Made by a program: the position numbers and the translations under genes. Below, piece by piece: positions 18,947-26,614 of a stretch of DNA of 32,366 nt. Numbering within the stretch: position 1 is the stretch's first letter; every line of letters starts with the position of its first letter. Source of the DNA: Nitrospina sp. (GTDB lineage Bacteria > Nitrospinota > Nitrospinia > Nitrospinales > Nitrospinaceae); the NCBI GenBank assembly GCA_004357365.1, contig SMVT01000106.1, positions 1-32,366 of the forward strand, written 5' to 3'. The notes below the pieces were generated by a model. That model had not been told where the DNA came from and made no database searches. It saw nothing but the letters and a program-made list of their open reading frames with translations.

Positions 18947-19759
18947 GTGGCCCGGCCAGCGGAGGTACTCCGCGGAAAGGGGAGGACCATTTTTCAATTT
19001 TCCGTACTCGCCAGCGGCAGTAAGGGCAACGCCGTATACATCGAAAGCAAACAGGCGCGCATCCTGATCGACATCGGCCTCGGGCCGCACGTCCTCAAAA
19101 AGCGCCTGGCGCACATCCACCGCGAACCGCAGGATGTCACCGCCCTGTTTCTCACCCACGAACATACCGACCATATCAGCGGCGCCGGCGCCCTCACTAA
19201 AAAACACGAGACTCCGATCTACGGCACGCGCGGCACGCGCGAGGCGATGCGGCGGCACGTCCCCCCGCACGTCGACTGGCGGACCATCGGCTCGGCAGAC
19301 GAAACCGTGGTCGGGGATTTAACGGTTGAGTCGTTCCGCACCCCGCACGACGCGGCGGAATCGGTTGCTTACGTGGTACGGTGCGGTTCGCAGAAGCTGG
19401 GACACATCACCGACCTCGGGCGGATCACCCCGCTGATCGTAGACAAGTTGCAGGACTGCGACGTTCTGCTGGTGGAATCGAATCACGACGAACGCATGCT
19501 GGAGAACGGTCATTACCCGTGGCCGCTCAAGCAGAGGATCCAAAGCGACGTCGGGCATTTGTCGAACGAGGCCTGCGCGGATCTGCTGGCGCAGGTCAAA
19601 CATGACGCCCTCAAAACCGTGGTGCTGATGCACTTGAGCGAATCGAATAATCATCCGGAGATCGCGATGGACTCCGCCCGCCGGGCGCTGGGCGATCACC
19701 CCGCCACCCTCTTCCCCGCCCGCCAGAGCACCCCCACCGTCCTCATCCCTGTGGAATAA
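18947..19759 (+). CDS. MBL-fold metallo-hydrolase, YycJ/WalJ-like
   Basis: FSVLASGSKGNAVYIES, LFLTHEHTDHISG, TPHDAAESVAYVV, GHITDLG, LLVESNHDERML, VVLMHLSESNNHPE. True start uncertain (family starts normally lie at 'FSVLASGSKGN'). Confidence 0.9.
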   Translation: MARPAEVLRGKGRTIFQFSVLASGSKGNAVYIESKQARILIDIGLGPHVLKKRLAHIHREPQDVTALFLTHEHTDHISGAGALTKKHETPIYGTRGTREAMRRHVPPHVDWRTIGSADETVVGDLTVESFRTPHDAAESVAYVVRCGSQKLGHITDLGRITPLIVDKLQDCDVLLVESNHDERMLENGHYPWPLKQRIQSDVGHLSNEACADLLAQVKHDALKTVVLMHLSESNNHPEIAMDSARRALGDHPATLFPARQSTPTVLIPVE

Positions 19760-19803
19760 ACTAAATTCATCAGACAGGGTTACAGGATTAGCAGGAGAGA
19801 TTA

Positions 19804-19910
19804 CCCAGATTCTTCGTCGCTGATCGTTCCTCAGAATGACATTTAACTGTCACGTTCTGTCATCCTGAGTCCTTCGGCAGGCTCAGGATAAGCTCCGCGA
19901 AGGATCTCGG
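19804..19910. mobile_element. MITE-like intergenic repeat pair (inverted CAGATTCTTCG...CTCAGAATGAC / GTCATCCTGAG...CGAAGGATCTCG)
   Basis: Two inversely oriented copies of the 'GTCATyCTGAG...CGAAGrATCT' repeat, separated by ATTTAACTGTCACGTTCT. Confidence 0.6.
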
Positions 19911-19973
19911 TTTTGTTTGTATTTATCTCATGCGGTGGCAAAAGGGAGGCGTTCATGTTATTTTTCACGGATT

Positions 19974-21287
19974 ATGAACGATCTGCAGGACAAAATTCTG
20001 GGAAGCTGGTTCGGCATGGCGGTGGGGGATGCGCTGGGGCAGTCGGTCAAGGGTCTCAAGCCGGAGACGGTGAAGCAGTATTTCAAACAGGTCGACCGCT
20101 ACCACGATGTCCGGCCTTATATAGGAAAAGGCATCAAGCAGTATCGCATGGCGGGTCTGTACGGCGTGCAGACGCAACGCGCGCTGGCGGTGTGCGATGC
20201 TCTCCTGCAAACCAAAAAGCCGAACGGCGATGATATTTCCAATCTGCTGGTGACCTTGAGTGCCCACGGACCGGAAAACTATTTCGGCGTGTTCCGCCGT
20301 CCGGAAGGCTGCTTTTATAAAAGCGTGCAGGACATCCCCAACCGGGCCGAGCCGCTGAGGGCGGATCAGGTCTCGGCCTACGCCTGTTATTTTTCGATGG
20401 CGGTGCCGCTGGCGTTGTACCAGCAGAGACCGTCCAAAACCCTGATGCAATATGGTATTCAAACCGGCCTGTTGTTGAGCCGTCATCCGTGGGAAGTGAC
20501 GGGCACGGCGTTGACCGGGTTTATCACCGCACGGTTGTTGAATGAAAAAAGTTTGCCGGAGGCCGCGGCTTTATTGCATGAAGCGGCGGAGTTCTGCGCC
20601 ACCGCCGAAGCCTGGTACCGGGACAACTATCCCGACCGCTTTGGGTTGCAGGAAAAAGACCCGGAGGCCATGAGCCGCACGATTAAAGGCCTGGCCGATC
20701 AATTTAAGGGCGCACCCGAGAGTTTGCCCGCCTGGATTTGTGACAACGCGTCTTCTTATATCGGAACGAAAATTGTGCATGCCACGCAGGGTCATGCCCT
20801 CACCCTTCTGCCGCTGGCGTTGGGTCACTTGTTGACGCGCGGCGGGGACTTTGCCCCGGTGTTGACCGGGACCCTGAATCTGGGACGCGAGGCGGACAAG
20901 CTGGGTGCTCTGGTCGGGGCCTGGGCGGGAGCGCTGCACGGGTTTTCCGGCATCCCGGATTCGTGGAAATCGGGGCTGGTGAACGGCCGGGAAATCCGCC
21001 TGCGCGGCGAGGCTCTGGCGAAGCGGAAAAAGGGGTTGGCGGGCCGGGACCTGTTGGAGATGGAGCTGGGCCTGACCCAAAAAGAGGCCGAGGAGCGCCG
21101 CAAATATCTGCCGAAGGAGGCTCGAAAATCCGTCAATAAGTCCACTGTTCTGGAGGATTTATGGCTGGAGGGGGAGGCCGAAGACAGCCTCCCCCAGTTG
21201 AGAGAGGATCCCCGGCGCTGGCGCCAGTTTGAGAAGGACAAAACCCGCAAAAAAAGAGACCGCAGACGGAATCTGGCCTCCGAATGA
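19974..21287 (+). CDS. ADP-ribosylglycohydrolase-fold protein, probably catalytically altered or inactive
   Basis: KILGSWFGMAVGDALGQSV start, QTQRALAVCDALL and NLGREADKLGALVGAWAGALHG align to ARH/DraG motifs but with substituted metal ligands. ATG at 19974 preferred over the 19917 ORF start. Confidence 0.82.
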   Translation: MNDLQDKILGSWFGMAVGDALGQSVKGLKPETVKQYFKQVDRYHDVRPYIGKGIKQYRMAGLYGVQTQRALAVCDALLQTKKPNGDDISNLLVTLSAHGPENYFGVFRRPEGCFYKSVQDIPNRAEPLRADQVSAYACYFSMAVPLALYQQRPSKTLMQYGIQTGLLLSRHPWEVTGTALTGFITARLLNEKSLPEAAALLHEAAEFCATAEAWYRDNYPDRFGLQEKDPEAMSRTIKGLADQFKGAPESLPAWICDNASSYIGTKIVHATQGHALTLLPLALGHLLTRGGDFAPVLTGTLNLGREADKLGALVGAWAGALHGFSGIPDSWKSGLVNGREIRLRGEALAKRKKGLAGRDLLEMELGLTQKEAEERRKYLPKEARKSVNKSTVLEDLWLEGEAEDSLPQLREDPRRWRQFEKDKTRKKRDRRRNLASE

Positions 21288-21501
21288 GCCCCCAGCATGG
21301 TTGCCCCCCTACCGCCCAAAACCGCAGAAGTCCTTGAAAGTTTGGGGAGAAATGGCAAATTGACCTACCCATCCCGAAAAAAACCGCTTATAATGGGTTA
21401 ATACCTTGAATCCAAAAAAGTTATACGATTCCGGCCCGGATCGGTGTGTGTTCGGGTTGGGCGTTTTCTGATCCGTTGTTAATCACATAGAGGAGAGCAT
21501 C

Positions 21502-22020
21502 GTGAGAACCGGAAAAACGTTAATTGGGGTCCTGTTGATGAGTGTGTTGGCCAGCGGGGCGTTTGCCGCCGATGAAAAAAAGCCGACTCTGGCTCCGGGT
21601 CAAATTGTAATCGGTGGGAACCTGTCGCCCGGCATGCCTTTGAACCAGGCGATCGAGGTGCTGGGCATTCCCGATAAGGTGAAAGTGGTTCGTGGCGCCA
21701 GCCAGGACCGCGACAGCATCAAGATCACTTATGCCCAGCACGGTCTGGTGCTGCGGGCTATGTCCAACGGCACCCAGATCGAAGGGATTGAAATCGGCCC
21801 TACCTTTAAAGGGACCTTCAAGTCCGAGAGCGGCATCAAGCTGGGCGTCAAATATGAGATGGTGATCGGCGAGTACGGCCTGCCCAGCTCGTTGACGGCG
21901 CAGGTGATGCGTTATCCCGAGCGGGGTATTTATTTTCAATTGAACAATGAGCGATTGCTGTCAGCGAAGACTTACGCCAAGGGCACCAAGCTGATGGACG
22001 CCAACTTGATGAATCCCTGA
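21502..22020 (+). CDS. Secreted/periplasmic hypothetical protein (172 aa)
   Basis: Signal peptide MRTGKTLIGVLLMSVLASGAFAAD; SD GAGGAGAG upstream. Two similar 'G....qaievlGiPdkv' / 'GvkyemvigeyGlPssl' units. Confidence 0.75.
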   Translation: MRTGKTLIGVLLMSVLASGAFAADEKKPTLAPGQIVIGGNLSPGMPLNQAIEVLGIPDKVKVVRGASQDRDSIKITYAQHGLVLRAMSNGTQIEGIEIGPTFKGTFKSESGIKLGVKYEMVIGEYGLPSSLTAQVMRYPERGIYFQLNNERLLSAKTYAKGTKLMDANLMNP

Positions 22021-22119
22021 AAATTTTTTGTGCTTTCCTATGACGCCAATCGGGTCGGCGCGGGTGGGCCCTCCCGGCGGCGTTCTTCCTGCCTGAGTTC
22101 CGTTGTCCCCCGTTACCCG

Positions 22120-23436
22120 TTACAGCGTTTGATGCAGGGCGGTATCGAGACTGTCCCACGCCTCACACTGCGGACACACCCCGGACCATTGTTCGAATTC
22201 CTCACGACATTGCCGGCAGATAAACCTGGAAAGTGAAGAGGTCACTTTTTTCAGGGCGGCGCGGATCACCTGATCGGCTTTGTCCTCCTGATTCTGGTCC
22301 TGGTGTGCCTTGATGAGGAGCAGGTGCGCCGAGATGGACGGGTCGGCAATGTTCCATAAGGTTTGCATGGCCTCTTCCATTTGGCCTTGGTCGATATACA
22401 TTTCCGCCAGGACCAGCGCCAGGGTTTCCTTTTCGGAATTTCTCGAAGCGCGGACCGCTTCCTGATAGAGCTTGATCACCTCATCCGGTTTTTCCGATTG
22501 TTCATAGGCCTGACGCAGGCGAAGCAGGCAAATGTGCGAGCCGGTTTGTTGGAAGCCGGATTTCCAGATTTTGATCGCGGCTTTCAGGTTGTCGGCTTCC
22601 TTGTACAGGTCTCCCAGTTGAATATACGGAGGGAGCGCCAGCGGGTTTTCCTTGATGGCGCGCTTGAATTCGGAAATCGCCGGCTCGATCATTTGTTGAT
22701 GAAGCCGTTCGCATCCTCTGAAATAGGCGATCTGACCGGAATATTCCTTTTCCCGTTCAAGGTCTTGGGGGTCCGAGACGTGCGACAGAATGGATTTTTG
22801 AATCTGCAGAACCTGGTTCCAGTCGCCCTGGTTCCGGTAGGCCTGGCGGAGTTTGCGCAGGATAAAGAGGGAATCGGGTTCCAGATGGCGCGCCTGGTTC
22901 AGGGTTTCGATAGCCTGTTCGGTTTGTCCTGCGGCGGCGAAATCTTCAGCCAGGCATTGCAGGGCCCGCGGGTTGACCCGGTCTTGGTCGACGGCCTGCT
23001 GATGGGTTTCGATCGCCTTCAGGGTTTTCCCCATGTGCCGGTACAGGTTGCCCAGGTGAATCAGCGAAGGGATGTGGTGCGGGTTGTCTTTCAGAATTTT
23101 TTTAAGAAGCGCGAGGCCCTTTTCGCGGTGTCCGCCCTCCACGGCGATTTCGGCTTTTTGAAACAGTTTTTCCCACCGCTGTTGCCGGTGCGTTCTGTTT
23201 ACCTGGGAGCGGGTTTTGAGAAACGATTTGAAAGATTTCCGGATGCGGCTGAAACCGGTGAAGACGGAGGTCAACAACGCCCCCACCAGAACCGAAGCCA
23301 GCAGAAACACCACCACCGGAACCTGGAGCGTCCGGTCCTGGGTCAGGCGGACTTCGATGTCTCCCGGATTCAGGAAAGTGAAGTAGGTGGTCAGCAGAAC
23401 GAATAGGATAAAGGTTATGATAAGCCTTAAAGACAC
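22120..23436 (-). CDS. LapA-like membrane domain fused to LapB(YciM)-like TPR protein with C-terminal rubredoxin-type zinc site
   Basis: Two N-terminal TMs (LapA/DUF1049-like), TPR array, C-terminal RFICRQCREEFEQWSGVCPQCEAWDSL. Confidence 0.85.
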   Translation of the reverse strand: MSLRLIITFILFVLLTTYFTFLNPGDIEVRLTQDRTLQVPVVVFLLASVLVGALLTSVFTGFSRIRKSFKSFLKTRSQVNRTHRQQRWEKLFQKAEIAVEGGHREKGLALLKKILKDNPHHIPSLIHLGNLYRHMGKTLKAIETHQQAVDQDRVNPRALQCLAEDFAAAGQTEQAIETLNQARHLEPDSLFILRKLRQAYRNQGDWNQVLQIQKSILSHVSDPQDLEREKEYSGQIAYFRGCERLHQQMIEPAISEFKRAIKENPLALPPYIQLGDLYKEADNLKAAIKIWKSGFQQTGSHICLLRLRQAYEQSEKPDEVIKLYQEAVRASRNSEKETLALVLAEMYIDQGQMEEAMQTLWNIADPSISAHLLLIKAHQDQNQEDKADQVIRAALKKVTSSLSRFICRQCREEFEQWSGVCPQCEAWDSLDTALHQTL

Positions 23437-23528
23437 GTGGCAGGCCCCTGTTTGAGTTGATTTATAATAGTATAACCAATTTTGGCCCGCAGGTGGGAAT
23501 TGCCCGGCGGGGCTCTGAAAAGGGGAAC

Positions 23529-23924
23529 TTAAAAGGCTTCGAAGGGGTCCGAACCGTTGCTCCGGTTGTTTTTCTGGTCCTGCTCGATTTCGTTAAGGCA
23601 GGCCACGCAATACTGGGCGAAAGGGACCAGGGTCAACCGGGCTTCGGGAATGGGCGCCTCGCACAATTTGCAGATCCCATACCCGCCGTTTTCGATTTGA
23701 TAGAGGGCTTCTTCCACCTGGATCAGTTGTTCGCGGTCCTGTTCTCCGAGGTTGAGCAGCATCTGCTGCGAACTGGACCGTGTGGCGTCGTCGGTGATAT
23801 CCGGAACGAGCTGGGTGAATTCCTCATCCTTGCTTGTTTTGAGGTTTTTTTCGATTCCGCCCAGCAGGTGGGCGCGAATATTCTGTAACTTGGATTTGAT
23901 TGCCGGCAGGTCTTTGTACTTCAT
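23529..23924 (-). CDS. DksA/TraR-type C4 zinc finger protein
   Basis: ALYQIENGGYGICKLCEAPIPEARLTLVPFAQYCVACLNEIEQ. Confidence 0.88.
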   Translation of the reverse strand: MKYKDLPAIKSKLQNIRAHLLGGIEKNLKTSKDEEFTQLVPDITDDATRSSSQQMLLNLGEQDREQLIQVEEALYQIENGGYGICKLCEAPIPEARLTLVPFAQYCVACLNEIEQDQKNNRSNGSDPFEAF

Positions 23925-23947
23925 TTTTTAAAATTCTCCACATTCGA

Positions 23948-24301
23948 TTATCCACTCATCTCAGCGATCACGGGAACATCTCCCCACAAGCGTTCCAGGT
24001 CGTAATAAATTCGTGTTTCGTAATGGAACACATGGGCCATCAAATCTCCCAGATCCAGGATGATCCAGTTGCCGGTGGAACGGCCTTCCACGATAGACAC
24101 TTTATAGGGGCTTTGGTAGGATCGCTCCAGGATACTGTCCGCAATGGCCTGCACCTGAACCTTGGACCGTCCACTGCAAATGAAAAAAAAGTCCGTCAAA
24201 TCGGTTCGGTTTCTTAGATCAAGAATGATGATGTCGGAAGCTTTTTTATCGGTGGCGGCGTCCACCACCATTTGTTGAAGCTCGCTTAAAGGCTCTTTCA
24301 T
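23948..24301 (-). CDS. rsfS: Ribosome silencing factor RsfS
   Basis: KKASDIIILDLRNRTDLTDFFFICSGRSKVQVQAIADSI...WIILDLGDLMAHVFHYETRIYYDLERLW. Confidence 0.95.
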   Translation of the reverse strand: MKEPLSELQQMVVDAATDKKASDIIILDLRNRTDLTDFFFICSGRSKVQVQAIADSILERSYQSPYKVSIVEGRSTGNWIILDLGDLMAHVFHYETRIYYDLERLWGDVPVIAEMSG

Positions 24302-25002
24302 TCAGGTTGCGGCTGGGGATTTGCTTGGTATAAAAGATGGGTCATGATATACCGTTCGACTTCGGGTGGCAACATCTTTTTGGCTGATAAATTGGACTTT
24401 ATCCGGCTTCTGATCTCGCTGGACGAAATGTCCAAAGGCTCGATGTCGCAAAAAATCACCGTCTTTTCTGTCTCCCGCAAGACAAAGGTTTGAGTCCCGT
24501 TGGCCTCCCGGTCCAATTGATAAGTGAAGGGCAGATTTTCCATTAGAGAGGACAGGGCTGTTGGTGTTGGGCTATCTGGATAACCGGGGCGGGTGGCGAC
24601 GACCAGGTGAACGGTGTTAAGGATGTCCCGGATCTGTTTCCACGAAGCGAAGTCGTGGAACGTATCCATCCCCAGAATCAAATACCAGTCGTGGTCGGGG
24701 TGCCGTTGATGAAGTGCGGTGAGGGTATTAATAGTATAGGAAATTTCTTTTTGGTGGAGCTCGATTTCGGAAATTTGAAACTTGGGGAACCGAGCCAGAG
24801 CTTCTTTCAGCATGTTAAGACGATGATCGGCCCCGGCTGAAACCCGGTCCGGTTTATGGGGGGACCGCCAGGCGGGGATAAACCACACCCGGTCCAGATG
24901 CATTTTTTCCAGAACGTCACACGCCAGACCCAGATGTCCCAAATGCACCGGGTCGAAGGTTCCACCTAAAATTCCTGATTTTTGTCTGGAGGAGCTGTTC
25001 AT
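24298..25002 (-). CDS. nadD: Nicotinate-nucleotide adenylyltransferase
   Basis: GILGGTFDPVHLGHLGLA, WFIPAWRSPHKPD, ILGMDTFHDFASWKQIRDIL, DISSSEIRSRI; ATGA overlap with rsfS. Confidence 0.95.
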   Translation of the reverse strand: MNSSSRQKSGILGGTFDPVHLGHLGLACDVLEKMHLDRVWFIPAWRSPHKPDRVSAGADHRLNMLKEALARFPKFQISEIELHQKEISYTINTLTALHQRHPDHDWYLILGMDTFHDFASWKQIRDILNTVHLVVATRPGYPDSPTPTALSSLMENLPFTYQLDREANGTQTFVLRETEKTVIFCDIEPLDISSSEIRSRIKSNLSAKKMLPPEVERYIMTHLLYQANPQPQPE

Positions 25003-25087
25003 GGTCGTTTTTGGCTTTTATTGCAAAACCTTACCCTGAATTGGGGCGGAGTCCAAGCTATTTGGGCGGGTCCTCCCCAATTACTCC

Positions 25088-25099
25088 CCAAATTTGTCA
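25088..25099 (+). promoter_or_regulatory. Candidate upstream activator box 1 (CCCAAATTTGTC)
   Basis: Shared with 25850..25862 (CCCAAATTTTGTC). Each lies 115-135 bp upstream of a sigma-54 promoter. Confidence 0.4.
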
Positions 25100-25215
25100 G
25101 TTGTAAGGGTGAAAGTGAGGTTTAACCTGAATTTAGCCCAAGGGTTATTGAAAAATCTATTATAACCATTTGAAATATTAACGTTTAGTTCTTATACTGG
25201 AAAGCAGGGCGAACA

Positions 25216-25231
25216 TGGCATTTCCTTTGCA
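25216..25231 (+). promoter_or_regulatory. Predicted sigma-54 promoter of pilin gene 1
   Basis: TGGCATTTCCTTTGCA: GG and GC elements with the canonical 10-nt spacing, 38 nt before the ATG. Confidence 0.8.
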
Positions 25232-25268
25232 TGGTTTATGTGAACCAAAGGAAATTTGAGGAGAGAGA

Positions 25269-25670
25269 ATGAAAAACATTGCGCGATTGAAAGGTTTGGG
25301 AGGAAAAGTTACTGATTCTGAAAGTGGATTTACCCTGATTGAATTATTGATTGTTATCGCCATTATCGGTATTCTGGCGGCGATTGCCATTCCCCAGTTT
25401 AGTCAGTATAAAGTCCGCTCCTACGACAGTGACGCCAAAGCCAATTTGCATAATATTTACATCGCCTGCAAAGCCTATTGGGGAATTGATGGCTCCGGAA
25501 ACACTTGCACCTTAACCATAGCCAAGCAAACCACCTGGGGCTATATACAATCCTCTAATGTCAGCGTCACCTCCGGCGGAATCGACTGGAACTATTCGGC
25601 TTCCGCCATGAATATAAACAGTAGCAACTCGTTCTCTATCGATCATAGGGGAGATATCAATCTATTGTAA
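25269..25670 (+). CDS. pilA: Type IV major pilin-like protein 1 (PilA family)
   Basis: Prepilin peptidase site [26 protein letters not shown]; about 110 aa mature protein with two Cys. Confidence 0.92.
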   Translation: MKNIARLKGLGGKVTDSESGFTLIELLIVIAIIGILAAIAIPQFSQYKVRSYDSDAKANLHNIYIACKAYWGIDGSGNTCTLTIAKQTTWGYIQSSNVSVTSGGIDWNYSASAMNINSSNSFSIDHRGDINLL

Positions 25671-25849
25671 TCAGTCCATCCGGTGGTCCCTCCCGTTCCA
25701 ATCTTAACCCGACTGTTCGCCAGGCATCACCGGCGATGCTTTGTAAAGCCTGTTTCCCCCGAAAGAATCATACATGAATATCTCTAAAGTAATCTCCATT
25801 CTGTTTCGGTGCGAACCAGAGGGGAATCCCCTTTGGCCATTAAGAGTTT

Positions 25850-25862
25850 CCCAAATTTTGTC
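25850..25862 (+). promoter_or_regulatory. Candidate upstream activator box 2 (CCCAAATTTTGTC)
   Basis: Near-identical to box 1, followed by GTGACA and TTGTC elements (CCCAGAGAGTGACAGAAATTGTC). Confidence 0.4.
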
Positions 25863-25994
25863 CCAGAGAGTGACAGAAATTGTCTATTTTCGGGTGAATC
25901 CGGCGGTCCACCGGCCGGCCACCACCGGGTTTAAAATTCACAACTATTTGAAAATTAAGGCAAATATCGATTTATATGGGATGTATCCAGTGAA

Positions 25995-26010
25995 TGGCAT
26001 TGGTATTGCA
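25995..26010 (+). promoter_or_regulatory. Predicted sigma-54 promoter of pilin gene 2
   Basis: TGGCATTGGTATTGCA, same form as at pilin 1 with identical GG-N10-GC spacing. Confidence 0.78.
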
Positions 26011-26136
26011 ACCTAATTACAAAACCGAATACGAGTTTAGAGTTTTGGGCGAGGACCCCAAGAAGTTTTAGGTTTTACCGCAAGGTTATTATATTTAACA
26101 GCAAGTATTATTGATGATTCAGGAGGAGTATTCAGC

Positions 26137-26505
26137 ATGTCAAAAATTAGAAACGAAAAAGGTTTTACCCTGATCGAACTGCTGATCGTTATCGCCATTA
26201 TCGGTATTTTGGCGGCCATCGCTATTCCGCAGTTCAACCAGTACAAAGCGCGGGCTTACGATTCCGACGTGAAGTCCAACATTCATAATATCTATCTGGC
26301 GTGTAAGGCTTACTGGGCCGACTCGGGTTCCGCCGGAGTTTGTACCCAAGCTACCGCTCTGTTAACCACTTATGGTTACATTCAGTCTGCCGCCGTGTCG
26401 ATTGACGTTTCTGCTGATGAAACTACTTGGACGGGTACCGGCATCAACATGAACAACACGGCAAAAGTATTCACGGTTAACTCTCTGGGTGCCATCTCCG
26501 GTTAA
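26137..26505 (+). CDS. pilA: Type IV major pilin-like protein 2 (PilA family)
   Basis: [44 protein letters not shown]; good SD (AGGAGGAG). Confidence 0.93.
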   Translation: MSKIRNEKGFTLIELLIVIAIIGILAAIAIPQFNQYKARAYDSDVKSNIHNIYLACKAYWADSGSAGVCTQATALLTTYGYIQSAAVSIDVSADETTWTGTGINMNNTAKVFTVNSLGAISG

Positions 26506-26570
26506 CTCTCTGGGTGCTATCCAGAGATGAGTTGACTTAAAGTTTTGGATTCAGTTTAACCATTGAGAGG

Positions 26571-26608
26571 CTCTTCCCACCCCCCGGGGTGGGAAGAGTT
26601 TTCTTTTT
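26571..26608 (+). terminator. Rho-independent terminator after pilin 2
   Basis: Perfect 13-bp stem CTCTTCCCACCCC-CC-GGGGTGGGAAGAG followed by TTTTCTTTTT. Confidence 0.92.
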
Positions 26609-26614
26609 AACCTT

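Noticed and set aside
22363-23406. 347-aa ORF antisense to the LapA/LapB-like gene
   Set aside because: Sense strand has TPRs and the zinc site; the antisense is a Phe/Gln/Arg-rich shadow.
25774-26016. 80-aa ORF between the two pilins
   Set aside because: Overlaps the predicted sigma-54 promoter and upstream box of pilin 2; no SD and no family resemblance.
26022-26137. Possible c-di-GMP (GEMM) riboswitch in the pilin 2 leader (ACCGCAAGG segment)
   Set aside because: The GEMM core motifs and tetraloop/receptor arrangement could not be aligned; only a few nucleotides matched.
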